A stretch of 64,000 nucleotides of DNA from the NCBI RefSeq assembly GCF_027744825.2, contig NC_071347.1:9919501-9983500 (forward strand), in the 5' to 3' direction. The DNA comes from Synchiropus splendidus. Its lineage: Eukaryota; Chordata; Actinopteri; Syngnathiformes; Callionymidae. The position numbers and the translations under genes are program-made. Every line of letters begins with the position of its first letter. Position 1 is the first letter of the stretch. Under the pieces are notes generated by a model that did not search any database, had not been told where the DNA came from, and saw only the letters and a program-made list of their open reading frames with translations. Shown here in pieces: positions 13,746 through 45,800 of this stretch.

Positions 13746-14819
13746 ATGGTGGCTATTATTTAACCTTTGACTCCCATATTTGGCGCCATTTTCGGTAACA
13801 AGTTTGTCCGAACAGTTCAGTCAACGTATTGGGAGGAACTCAACTTGTGAAAATGTTCCATAACAAACTCGGTCTCGGTGATGACTTTGCTACAGGTTTT
13901 TGCGACCCAGTACAGTGTGTCATCTCCTTTATGACTGTTTTGGGAGTCTTTGCTCCTAGCTGGCATGAGAACCGGTAGTCGCTGAACCGCTCCATTCTTG
14001 TGTGCACCAAAGGGACTTCCATTCTTCCAGCTGGAGATGGAAGATTTTCATGAGCACTTGTGTACGTGTGGCCAGGATTTGAGGGTTTGAGGACAAGTGG
14101 ACCCGGCCTTGTGCTCACGGCTGATGTAGAACACTCAGGCGGCTCGAGCTATTTGTCCACACTGTACCCCTCCCTTCAAATAGACCGGCCTATGCCTGAG
14201 AAACCCCTGAAAGGCCACAGTTGAGAGGCCGATCAGCGGAAGGCGAGACAATGACCACCTCATTGTGCAGCAATAGGCACTCAGGCACTTTCATCTTTAG
14301 ATATTCTGCTGTTTGATTAAGTGAGGAAGAAAAGTCTACTTCAGCAGGCTTAAGCAACAAACGCAGACAGGAAGAACACACTCCAGCGATGTGGGAAAAG
14401 CAAGACTATGGCCGTGAACAAATGAGCCTGTGAGAGCGGAGCATGGTGGCTGGCTCCATGCTGAAAGCATCCGGTCCCGCTTTTATAATCCAACAACAAC
14501 AACTCTGAAGGGGCAGCTAGTTTGAAGTGGCCACAGCTTCATGCACAGAGACCCAGGAGAGCTCTGCTGTGGAGTGGAGTGACTGGGCCATTCACCCTCA
14601 TCCTTCCCAAAAGTCCTCAACCTCCAAAAGGCCACTCATGAGTCTGAGAGGGTTGTTTGCGTCATCTCTCTGAAGAGATGCAATGGAGGAATTGTCTTGT
14701 TAAAATCTCTTTGGTTTTAGCACCGCCAGACCGCAAACTATGGAACGTCACCCGATCGAACATTCGGACAGCACCTGAGCTCATGCATCAAACAGACCAT
14801 TGCTACGTATATATACACA

Positions 14820-15112
14820 AAGTTTATAAGTAAAGTTCCAAATGATGCAGCACACGTAGTGAAGATGGAAGAGCCTGACTAGGCCAAAGATTTAAACAGC
14901 TGAGGACAGGACATTTGTAAAAATAGAGCCACATGCTCCACTCTTCAGCAGTTTGATCCCAACAGATGCTGTCATAGTCGTCTTGGAACACTCCTGGATG
15001 GAACAACTACATTGATGGAATAACTTGGTAATTCAGGTTGACCTCATTCTCTGGACACCAATGGCAACAATTTGGGTGGCGACTTTTTCTTTTTTTTTGG
15101 CCAGGCACTGTA
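14820..15112 (-). mobile_element. Tc1/mariner-like DNA transposon remnant
   Basis: On the minus strand one end reads CTACAGTGCCTGGCCAAAAA, followed by GTCGCCACCCAAATTGTTGC. This resembles the terminal repeat of a widespread Tc1-like fish element. The inner part holds a short broken frame (GVFQDDYDSICW) reminiscent of, but not matching, a transposase catalytic block. The opposite terminal repeat was not found, so it is truncated. Confidence 0.45.
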
Positions 15113-16104
15113 GTACGTTTGGGGCAAATTGAAGAAAGTGGATCAAAACATATGGAGCAGACATAAAATGTCATGAAAACAGTATAACACTCAAGTGACC
15201 AAAACCCGATGACTCAAACATGGTAGTACAACTACAGAAGCCAAACGTTCACACAGTCACAGTGTGGATTTGAAATTGAGCTACATTTCTCCCTCATCTA
15301 GCAAAGCTTTGCACCAGCTGCCCGAACAGGACCATTGTGAAGGATGGGAACAGAGAGAGACACAACATTTTCCACACCAACCCTTCAAACCTGAGCAATT
15401 GAAATTCATATCTAAAATTTAAATGCAACATTAAACACTATAAAAGTGTTTAAAGCGTAGTATTTACTACACTAGAATCAGACAGTTTTGGTGTATTTGT
15501 CAACGTCATACGCCGACTCATCAGTCGCAGCCCTACTGCACATGTACGGCTTATTCTCATAGGTTTCTCCACGTTTAGTGCCTTGTGTTTTTCACTTCAA
15601 TTGCAGCTCCTTATTCACAGCCCCTCGATCCAGTCTGAAGAAACTGCACACACTAGGATGCCTCTTGAAAAGTTGCATATGGCTGACAGCTCCAGCATCG
15701 TTAACTGCGAGTGTGCTGAGACTTTGAAAGCTAAAGTTGGTCGCTTAAATATTAATGGCAGCTCAGTAATTTCCCAGTTAAAACTGCAGCCTCTCTAACA
15801 GCACCCAGGACGTCTTCCTCTCATGTCTGCGGCTCTCCAGAGACCGTTGTCAACTCCTATCGGGATGCATTTACATCCATTTACAGTTGGACTTCCATTA
15901 ACCCACGAGGACGGCCGCAGATAAAAACTGCATGGAGCGAAGATGCAGAGCAAAGCAGGAAAGAGAAGTACCATCAGCAAAAATGAAGATCGCCCAGCTT
16001 AAGAGAATACATTGGGCTGTTTTTCTTTTAGGTGCTAGCAGTTTTCTTCCAATAGTTCACCACCACTTCCAGCACAACATATCAGATTGATAAATGTATA
16101 TATA
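15113..16104. other. Intergenic between repeat remnant and tle3 3' end
   Basis: No gene or repeat recognised; only chance reading frames. Confidence 0.6.
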
Positions 16105-17248
16105 TTTTTTTATAAAAACAGTTTATTGATTGAACAACAACTGTCAACGGTACAGTCCTCAGGGATGATGACATGTTTTAGCTACACACTCTCAACGTGT
16201 TAATGCCTGTTGTGACTAAGAGCAGACTGTAGTGGAATAACAATGACCAACCGACCGAAGAATACCCAGATCACTGTGTCTGAATGGCTTTACCTACCAC
16301 CCTAATGATCATCTGTGCAGACCTTTCGGTCCGAGAGTAAAAAAGAAAAAAGAAAAGAAAAAGTAAACCACCAAATCTTTGCAGAACGAGTGAATGAAGT
16401 GTCACACAAAAATCACAGCTGCTTCACCATAAAATCCGTTAGTCCTTCAGTTGGCTGTTATCCACTTGAAAGCATCCAGTGTCCAAAACAAGTCTTTGTG
16501 TCAAGTTAAATTTCCATTTCCAAGTTTGAAGCAATTGCCGCGATTTTCTCCGTCCATCCCATCAGAAAGCAGGACACGTCCTGTGTCAAGTCATGCTGCC
16601 GAAATTCCTCGGGGCAAAATGTCTGTTCCGTATTATCGTAAATTGCGGAGGAAAAAAAGTTGTTGTCAGGAAGTAAAAAAAAAATCCAAATTACATTTCT
16701 GAAAAGGTCATCGACGAGGACGAGCATGAAAAAAGCAGGGGGTAGGGTTGGGGGGGAGTCGGAAATAGAATATCCTCTTACAAAGTCCTAATCTAATTTT
16801 CATCCCTGGAGGGGACAGAAAATCACGGAGAGAACAAGAAAGAACCATCACGAGCGTAATTGGACACCAAAATATAAATCTATAAAAGGCCTTTTAATAC
16901 TCCATTATGTACACTTTTCACAGGACCTCCAAGGAGAATCTCCAAAGCGAAGCGCCGCTTCTCATGGAGTCATGACTGTAGCTCCACATGGAAAAAGAGG
17001 AATTAAAAAAAAGGGTCCAACAAACAAAAAACAGCAAGATATTATTTTCTTTTTAGTGCCTTTGGGATCTGCACTGTACAAGTGTTAGTCACAGGTGTGA
17101 GGAAGGGAAGGGCTGGCGAACCCAACGCCCAGTGTCCAGTTCGCGCTTCCTGCACATTCTTTCTGCAGGCAACATCCATGTTGTCTGTGGTGCGGGGGCG
17201 GGGGGAGGGTCAGAGAAGGAACAGTCTTCATCTCCACAGCTAAGCAGC
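16105..17248 (-). other. tle3: tle3 3' untranslated region (approximate)
   Basis: No reading frame of interest follows the stop codon. The first AATAAA on the minus strand is at 16122-16127, which would give a 3' UTR of about 1.1 kb. A GT-rich patch (ATGTTGTGCTG on the minus strand, about 16070-16080) lies just beyond, where a downstream cleavage element is expected. The end is inferred, not proven. Confidence 0.6.
16122..16127 (-). terminator. Candidate polyadenylation signal of tle3
   Basis: This is a canonical AATAAA on the minus strand, the first after the tle3 stop codon, about 1.12 kb beyond it. It is followed within 50 bases by a GT-rich element. Confidence 0.6.
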
Positions 17249-37647
<20,399 letters not shown>

Positions 37648-38470
37648 CTTGCGATCTATCCTCAGTTTATCTCCCCAGTGTGCAGGTTCTTGGGCGAAAT
37701 GGTTGGACTATGCTCACGAGCCAGTCTGAGCAGACAGGGTGGGGGTCGTTCAAAACCAAAAAACCTGTGGCGGGGGGGTAAAACACGCGCTTTAGTGGAG
37801 AGGAAATTGACTTTAAAAAAAAGGCAAATATAATCCAAGTGTTTCGATGAAGCCAGAGAATCCGCGTCTTGGTGACCTTTCTCGGCAGACTGCACTTAAA
37901 TCACAATCGTATCCAGTGGGTTCGGATCGGAGCAAAGTGGCGGCGCCTCAAAAACACTTCTTCTACAGCGAGAGGCCACGACCGAACAGCAGCCGAGCGC
38001 CTACCGTTTGACCCGGGGAGGGTGACGGAAACGTCGCGTCCGCCCCGACTAAACCCGCCGAAACAGGAAGCAAGACTTCCAGCGGACAGATACGTACCCG
38101 ACTGCTCCGACTTGGAGTGAAACCAGCGCGTCGGTTCAGAACGCGGAGCAGCATCCTCCGGAGCTCAGCTCGCTCGGTCCAACTACTTTCTTCTCGAAGC
38201 TCCCAGGAGCGCGCGCCCTCCGTGCGGAGAAACAAAAGCCAGGGCGCGGAGTAGACAAATAAAGACGCGTCCCAAATCCGTCCTCCGACTAGAGATTCTG
38301 TAGGAAGCGTCGCATGGTGCTCTCCGCAGCCTCGCGTCTCCCCCAGTCGTCCAGTTTCCCCCGGTTGCCACACACAGGCAGCAGGACTGAGCTGCCGTGA
38401 AAGCGTCGAGCTGTCCAATCGGATTACTCGCAAGGAATAAGGCCACATCTGCCTATCAGAGAGCGGCGGA

Positions 38471-38482
38471 CCCCACGTGGGG
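38471..38482. promoter_or_regulatory. 12-bp palindromic E-box CCCCACGTGGGG
   Basis: A perfect 12-bp palindrome around CACGTG, the core bound by bHLH-ZIP factors (USF, MYC/MAX, MITF/TFE). It lies about 0.83 kb upstream of the tle3 start codon, inside the CpG-rich block. Confidence 0.55.
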
Positions 38483-38537
38483 CGCGCCGACACATGACAT
38501 CATCGCGCGCAGGCATCATCCGTCCGTCCCACCGTGT

Positions 38538-38573
38538 ACAACAACAACAACAACAGCAGCAGCAGCCGCCGCT
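38538..38573. repeat. Trinucleotide (ACA)n/(GCA)n tract in the tle3 promoter
   Basis: A run of ACA triplets passes into GCA triplets and then CCG, about 36 bases in all. Read on the tle3 strand it is a GCT/GTT repeat, possibly within or just before the 5' UTR. Confidence 0.6.
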
Positions 38574-38987
38574 GTTGATGCACCCACGGTGATATTCTAA
38601 TGTAGCCGGGGCGCCACAGATTCCGCACCCGCCTCTCATTATTGTGCTTCAAACGATGTTTCCCTCCGCCGCTGGAGCGAGGCGCGAGGGCGCGTGCGCT
38701 GCAGCGGGCGTGTTTGGCCATCGCGCTCGTGACAGGCGCTCGTTTGTATTTGGGGCAAAAACACAACGCGACGTGAAGGATAAAAAAAAAACCATGGCGA
38801 TCACGTCCACGCATCTCGTCGTTCGTTCACACCCCTCCTCCTCTCACGCGCCTCCTCCCCGCCACGGAGGACGCGGAGATCCATACATGAATTGAAGCTA
38901 TAACCGAGCGCTTATAGCTTCGATATCGGCGGAGGATCTCGCTCCTTTGTCTCGCGTTGAACATCAGCCATGTCTGAGCCTCCCTGC

Positions 38988-38997
38988 CCCACGTGGG
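38988..38997. promoter_or_regulatory. 10-bp palindromic E-box CCCACGTGGG
   Basis: A second CACGTG site with the same CC/GG flanks as the one about 510 bp away. It lies 30 bp from the NF-Y/YY1-like CCAATGGCGGC. Confidence 0.5.
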
Positions 38998-39244
38998 ACC
39001 CCTCTGCCGCTTTAAGGCGTCCCGGCCAATGGCGGCGTCGCGCACTTACCCGTCGGCTCCTCATTGGCCGGCTCACGCTCTGCGTGTCATTCACGGCGCG
39101 GCGTTGTCAATCAATACCACGCGGGGTCAAGCGCTGACAAATGGCTGCGCGCGTCGCCGCCGCCGCGCCGCTGAATGGAGGCTGGAACCGCTGCTTAATT
39201 AGCTCCGAATGGCTTTTTCTCCGCAGTTCAAACAATCTGTTAGC

Positions 39245-39254
39245 ACCACGTGGT
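39245..39254. promoter_or_regulatory. 10-bp palindromic E-box ACCACGTGGT
   Basis: A third palindromic CACGTG with different outer bases (ACC/GGT), at the edge of the CpG-rich block. A non-palindromic TCACGTGG follows at 40002-40009. Confidence 0.45.
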
Positions 39255-39300
39255 AATGAGAGCCCACATTAAACAAAGGCAGGAAGGAGGCATGCAAACA

Positions 39301-42300
39301 GTTGTAGCGGTACAACCTGCAGTTTGCCTTGACATACGCGCGCTCGCGTGAAGCGCAGGCTCGCGCGCGCTCACCTTTATCACCCACGGTCAACTCATGT
39401 CACACCGCACATCTCGCGGTCGCTCACATGCATAGACATAGTGGCCTTTTATTGCTACTTATTTTGCATCCTTTGACGTGTAGAGTGAACATTTAGGATG
39501 CAGATGACGTCTCTCAAACTTCCACCCCATGACCTACCGCCCCTGTGGTGTCCTACCGCTGCTATATTTTATTTTCATTTGCAACACTCTCACCGTTTTA
39601 GGTGCGAAATTGAACAGCAAAAGTTGAGCTGCCATCTGCTTCGGGATTATTTACACCCCTTGAACCTCCGGGCCTCAAATCCCACTTACTGACAGGTGTG
39701 TTTTCCGGCGGTTAGCAGGCAACGTCCGAATTCCAAACCCCAAGGTGTCACCATTATGGCCCCTGTAGATCGGATTTCCAAGTGGGAGAACGCTACCAAC
39801 TCGACAATCCAAGATGGCTTCCCCGCAGGTGAATAGGAAGAATTAGAGAAAGAAAATCCTGCGTCTCCTCTTTTTTAAGACGTGTTTCCTAGTCATAAAA
39901 CGGCACATATATCCAGGCAAGTACGACTTGTTTTCAGACTTCAGTAACTGGCCAGATTTACATAAGTGACAGTATATTATATCAGGATCTGTTTGTTTAC
40001 TTCACGTGGATAGCTGACTGCACCAACCGTAGTCGAGTGACTTTTGCAGGTGTAGTCACATTATTAAAACCGCATTACCCAGGTTGTGAAAAATAAATGT
40101 GATTCTCCCTCCCATAATCGGACTAAGCAGCATTTTAAAAGTCCAATCTTCACGCTATAACTCATAATTCACAATGCATTCCACAAAAAAATGATGCCTG
40201 CTGTCTGAGTGTGTGAGCTCAGAGGAAGTGGAGGGCGATTCTCCCGAATATCGTCGAAGCTTTTCTCCTTTTCCATGAAGGCGTTTCCTCTGCTGAGCTT
40301 ACGTGACAAAACAGGTGACTCACATTGCTAAATGTGTCGCTTGACAATAACTGGAAGGTGTTACAGGTGCACTGACACTGAACTTTGATGCGAACGATTG
40401 TTTTTATTGTCCTGCATGCCTCAATCACCTCATGAGTTTGAGACCAGGTGTTCAGAATATGTATTAAATCAACTGGTGGTTAGAATATGGAGCCGTACAT
40501 GGAAAAGTTGGTGGCGGCATTATCAGCACTGCAGATTTACGCAGTATAATAACAGATTAACAATGCTTCAGCAGGTATGTTTTAGGACCAGCGTCGGCAC
40601 GAGTGATCCTGCTTCACAGACGTGCCTTCACAGATGACCGAAACTAAAAGTAGGTCATAGTAGGAGTCAAAACAAGGGATAGTAACATAACAATCGCAAC
40701 GTTGAATCCACATACCGACCTTTGATGTTTACAGCATATTTCCGATAAGTGACAATGGCATGCAGACACAAGGTTACGACAACATTCTGTCACTTTTAAG
40801 AGATTTGAATTTTATGGCCAAGTGTTCTGTGCTCAAGTTCAGATTCAAAAACACTTTACACCTTACAATTCATACAAAGGAAAGTAGAAACTCCAAACCT
40901 TGAAGAGAAGCAACTGGCATCTTCAACTTGTACAATTCACTTATGATGACTTGATACAGGCTCAATTTAAATAGCCTGCTACCTTCCAGAATGTCTATGT
41001 TTCTAGTCATATGCACAGCGATGGACAGTGTTGTTCAGCTATATATTGTTAAAATTTCAAAATGGATTGATCCCGATGCCATACAAGCCATCAAGCCTCC
41101 ACACAAGTCAAGGCCTCTTTCTTGTACCTTTAAGAGGCACACAAAGACCCTGCGCTGGAACTCTCTGTTCGAGGGCCCATTGTGCGAGTTTCATTTGCAG
41201 AATTTGAGGAGACCCTGAGCCATCCACCAGGCATGTGAGGAAAAATGGCTGTATAAATTTGTGTACATAAATGTCAGGTGTTTTTGGGATAGTCCAAAAT
41301 ATATTCATGAATGCTTTTTTTTCCTTTTGTAAAACAAGCTGCCATGTTTCACACGAGCTGGCAGCATTCCGGGGATTGCAAAGGTCATTTTGTCATGTTA
41401 GGCTCTGAGATTGCCCAGCAGTTGTCTACTTGTCATGCACGTCAGCCACCTTGAGGATGTGGGATAACCCCTGTGTTCTCTCCCCCTGCCCAAAAAAAGT
41501 ATAGAGGGACTCTGTGAGAAACTCAAGCACACACAAGAGCTGGCGGTCTAATCTCAACCAGGCCCCCCCTACGCTTTTCAATAGAGAGTGCCTGGATTAA
41601 AGGCAACAAAAGGCCATGGCCAAACCCCAGGGAGAGGGGGCCATCCACCCATGGAGACCCCCACACTGTTTATTTACACGGAAAGCCCAGGCTGGCTGAA
41701 GCCTCCTCCCTCCGGCCTGACACACTGGCGTATTTGCAGAGGTGGCTCTAATTCCTGACAGAGCAGGGATTGTCCTCACCGCTGCCACTTTGAACTGAAC
41801 ACAAACTCACTTCCAACGAGATCAGGGGAAAAAAAGCGAGCAAATATTTTCCTCAGCAGAACAATTACTGTGAGGTCACATTGTTCAAAGGTGGATGGAA
41901 CTCTGTGTGTTTTCCAGGCTGAAATTCCGCCAGAGAACTAGACAAAGATCAACAACACGGAGGGGCGATTCATCATGAGCCTATATTTGGGGCAAGCACA
42001 GAACTCTTTGAGTTAATAAACAGCCATTTTTCTTTCTCATGCCATTCTCGTGCCCGTTCACGGAGCAGAAAATGAGCAGGCAGAGTTTGTATTGGAGTGA
42101 CTTACCAACAAACACTTGGTCTGTATCGCAGACACGTCATTCACACAGAGGCAGAAACACACACGCACACACACACTCACGCGCATGCCATCCAACAAAG
42201 GGCTCACAGTGTGTGGTGGCAGCATGAATTGCCTCCACTGTATTATCTGAGTGACTCATCAGACAGTAATCAATGGAAGCAGGATGAAAAGCTCTTATCA

Positions 42301-44600
42301 AAGGCAAGAATGTAGACACTAAAAAGAAATGTGAGGTCTTTGGCAGGAATCCTGAGTTGAGAACGACATAGATCTGGCTCCAAATTTAATATTACCCGCA
42401 ATAGAATCTGCTCGAAACACCAAGCGAAACGTTCTTACAGGATCTTTCTTACATCAAGTGAAGCAGAAAGAACAAGCCAGCATCAATGACTTCAATGTAC
42501 ATGTGTTGTGTAGAATATTGCACGCCTGTGTTTGCTTCTTACACAATCAGTAAAAACATCTTGCAATGCTCAGCAATATGTTGATACAAGACCCTTGCTT
42601 TGGTGTTGGAGCTACGAAAATCCCTCTGCGGTTTCAGTGGAAGACCACGCAGTGATGGATGGGATCATATTTTCAGACTGATATTATCAAGATGCTTTTC
42701 TTACAATATTGTGTCTTGATGTTTGTCACAATATCAATAATAAGATTACATTCAATACTAAATATTCTTGATGCTTTGATTTGGGGCAGAACAATATTAC
42801 AACTACTACAATAATAATAATAATAATATAATCATATTTACTTCAATATCATCCATTAACATGAAGATGACCATATACCATGGGCGACATTATGTTCTCT
42901 CAGTGATGGCGTAAACCTGTGCTTTAGTTGACTCATGCACAAGGAGAAGTGAGTTTCACTTGACTTGTATTACATTACTTGTCAGCAGGTTTCGCCTCTT
43001 GAATACTTGAGGTCCAAGTAGTATGAAACTATTCTGAACTTGATTGAAGGATCAAAGGCACCAGTTGACTGAGACAATCTTGAGCCGCTCGACCTCAAAT
43101 TGTGTTACTCTAATCCAGTTTGCTAAACGGTTAATGTGATTAAACAGATTCTTTAGGCCTCAATTCAGTTATGGTTCATGATTACATTCACATGGCATGG
43201 GAGTGATTTCACATGACTGTCTAGAGGAATACGTTGCCAAGGAGACCGCTGCTCACCCAAGGAAAACATCAAACCGGCGCCTCTGCAGTCATTCATTCAA
43301 CACAAAATTGGGGAAAAGATGAGTATCACTGTCTTTTGCATCGATTATAGAGGCACAACAAGAAACTATGTGTGAGTTATGTCTGTTAAAGCTTGGCTTT
43401 ACACAGTCCAAGTTGCGGCCAGAAAACCATTGGTATGGTATTGAACTCTATAAGTGGTACCAGAAAATCAGAATCAGTACCTGTCACCGCTTCAATCATG
43501 TAAGCCTAAATTTAGCAACAAGCGTCTCCACCTCAACTCAAGAGACACAAGACTCAAAGCACAAATATGATCCAGCGACATTTGTCACCTCAGCTTGCTG
43601 AAAACTGCCTGTCAAACAGCAATGCTTTAATGCCATTATGTTTGAGGGTGAACTGGTTTTTGGAGTATTGAATTTAATGTTTTTTTCAAGCTCTTGTAGG
43701 CCTCAAAAATGACTTGCCGGACCAGAGCTGGCCCCCGAGCCTTGAGTTTGCTTCATAGGAGGAGGTAATGGAAAGGTTGCTACAAAAATGTAAGGTAGCA
43801 GAAAACGTTAAAAAATATATATATTTCCGAACAGACGCTCCCATTTTTTGCATAACAGGAATTAAAAATTCACTTTTTTAACCTCCATAGGAATAATATC
43901 ATGATGTGAATGCAAGCTCTGTTCCAAGAAGTTAGCGGGAGGATTTACGACCTAAGAGTGATGTACGTCCTGCACTGAGCCAAACTGTAGGTTAACTGTA
44001 ACATCACACTTCTGGTCTGTCAGGACTAAGTGATCTAGACAGCACAAGTCTCCCCAGAACGGCAGACTCCGTATAAAGTATCAAAACACATCTGCCTGAT
44101 GGAGCACCTCCTAACCTCTGGCACACACAGATGTAGTTCTCCCTCTCCATGGCAAATTGACTCCACAAGTGCTCCCATACCTGCTGACGGACACATGCTC
44201 CCGACATCATCCGTCCACCAGCAGCTGACTCTGGAGGAGCACTTGATTCCATTATCAAGTTAAAAAGAGAGCGAGGTGGGGAAGAGCTGGCTTGTGAAGA
44301 ATAAGAGCGAGCTGAGGAAGTTATCAGGCCAGGCGCGAGTGAGCCCGGCTTCTGACAGCAGATCAGAGAGCTCCACCAGCTGGAACCTCTGCTCATGAGC
44401 TCGGCAGAGCAGAACCCTGCAGTCCAGCGGGCTGATGAGCTCCGAGTCAGGTCATAGAACCGACACCGAGACACTCAGCTTCACATCACCTCGGCGCTCT
44501 CTGCTCTGTGAACACAAAGATAAATTGGAGGAGCTATGGTACAATTAGAACTTTATGTGAATTAGGGACAGATAAATGAGTGGATATTATTATGGCATAG
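39301..44600. other. Upstream intergenic region, no gene recognised
   Basis: Outside the CpG-rich block the sequence returns to average composition. The longest frames are chance ones. A CACGTG lies at 40003-40008, a CA-rich microsatellite at 42156-42180 and a short (AAT)n run near 42812-42835. Confidence 0.65.
42156..42180. repeat. (CA)n microsatellite
   Basis: A short imperfect CA repeat with CG and CT interruptions. Confidence 0.85.
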
Positions 44601-44604
44601 TCTA

Positions 44605-44700
44605 AACTGCACCTGGACAAAACGCAGCCCAAGGGCCACATGCAGCTATTTCCCTTTATGTATGCGGCCCCTATGACTTTTAACATCGTAATTACTTTTG
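44605..44700. repeat. Degenerate dispersed repeat fragment (GGCCACATGC...GCGGCCCC type)
   Basis: The phrases AAGGGCCACATGCAGC and ATGCGGCCCCTATGA resemble the 'gone-grey' ends of dispersed vertebrate elements that carry CGGCCC-rich blocks. A similar piece lies at 46276-46350. Too decayed to classify. Confidence 0.35.
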
Positions 44701-44742
44701 TATCTCCACTGAAATGCTGGTATTGTCTGTCAAATTTATTTC

Positions 44743-44750
44743 ATATGTAC
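44743..44750. repeat. Left target-site duplication of the hAT MITE
   Basis: ATATGTAC; its partner ATATTTAC is at 44905-44912, 7 of 8 bases identical. Confidence 0.75.
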
Positions 44751-44904
44751 TAGCAATGGATTGATGAGGTTTCATGAAACAGTGTTGTAATGTTCAGAGC
44801 TCAGTAGGTGGCGCTCTTCATTTAAGAATGATGTGAGGTTTCATTGAAGTCAACGACGACACAGCAGACAGACTGTTTCACGAAACCTCATCAATCCATC
44901 ACTA
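44751..44904. mobile_element. hAT-type MITE, 154 bp, with terminal inverted repeats
   Basis: The left end reads TAGCAATGGATTGATGAGG and the right end, read in reverse, TAGTGATGGATTGATGAGG. The inverted repeats extend 33 bp with 3 mismatches, to GAAACAGT. The flanks are ATATGTAC (44743-44750) and ATATTTAC (44905-44912), an 8-bp target duplication with one mismatch, as expected for hAT transposition. There is no room for a transposase, so it is non-autonomous. Confidence 0.85.
44801..44815 (+). promoter_or_regulatory. CTCF-like motif inside the MITE
   Basis: TCAGTAGGTGGCGCT fits the CTCF core consensus CCASYAGRKGGCRS at 13 of 14 positions. Sequence match only; occupancy unknown. Confidence 0.4.
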
Positions 44905-45289
44905 ATATTTACTCTTTCATAACTATTCCAAATGATTTAATGTTGTGTTAAAAATCTAGAGGAAGCATGTCATTTCTATCTTTATTTGACTCATAGTAAT
45001 GCATTGGCTCAATATCATTATGACTTTATTAAAATGCCAGGCACCACTGTGACAGGTGAGTGCTTCAATCTTCCAGCATTAGTTGTTTTTGTTGCACGGA
45101 AAGTCACATTAGTCTGTGAAATATTGTCATTATATTAAAAACAAGAGATGTCTGTCGGTGTGAGTGTAAGTGAGAAATAATCCAATCTGTTTGGTTTTGC
45201 CACTGAAAATAATTTCCTATTATACGTTAATGCAAAGCGACTCACAATTCGCTCGACATTTAGTAGCGCACTGTTTCCTCCCTTATCTG

Positions 45290-45800
45290 CGTTTTGATTC
45301 CCTCCCGGATCAAGATCGCCTAATGAGCTAGCAAGGCGCTTCTATTATGGGAACATTAGTATTCCTCTCATTGTTAAGCTGCGTATGCCACTGTCTCGTT
45401 TTAAGGAGAGTAAATACCAAGCGAATCTTTGGCCATTACGTTTTAGATATGCTGCTATTCATCATGGGAGTGATCTTGTGTGGTGGAACACTTTATTACC
45501 AGGTCGTTCTGCGCCAAGGACACTGAAGGGTTAACTGCTTGCGAAGACAGACGCCCTGTGAGAGTAAGCGGGACCGAATCAACAAATTAATGCCAGTCCT
45601 GTGAGAGACTAAGCCTCTTATTTTTATTTCAAATGAGCATAGAAATTGACTTCCTTATTAAATCGAATTATTAGCTGCTGCCCTCCAAAAGTCTTCTGAA
45701 GTCGCCTCCAGCGAGGGGCTATTAGCATAAACACCGCACCACTGGCAAGCTTGAAACAAATGGTATATTTAGGGACTGTTAATGGGATTAAAGTGTGCTG
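45290..45800. promoter_or_regulatory. Candidate conserved non-coding element upstream of tle3
   Basis: A non-repetitive block with many TAAT/ATTA homeodomain-type cores and no open frame of note, in a gene-poor region beside a developmental co-repressor. The call rests on composition and context only. Confidence 0.25.

Larger units (their letters stand above)
37648..39300 (-). promoter_or_regulatory. tle3: CpG-rich promoter and 5' UTR region of tle3
   Basis: The interval upstream of the start codon is clearly richer in G+C and CpG than its surroundings, most strongly between 37.9 and 39.2 kb. It carries CCAAT at 38415-38419 and 39026-39030, an inverted CCAAT (ATTGG) at 39063-39067, an AATGGCGGC YY1-like site next to the second CCAAT, and three palindromic CACGTG E-boxes. 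No TATA box is obvious, as is usual for CpG-island promoters. The transcription start cannot be fixed from sequence alone. The 5' UTR probably begins somewhere between 38.0 and 38.7 kb. Confidence 0.7.

Noticed and set aside
37963..38493. A 176-codon minus-strand ORF, the longest in the window
   Set aside because: It lies in the CpG-rich promoter, where stop codons are rare by composition. It has no recognisable domain and is offset from the tle3 start.
44004..44474. A 156-codon minus-strand ORF
   Set aside because: Low-complexity Ser/Arg-rich translation with no motif, flanking splice pattern or neighbouring exon.
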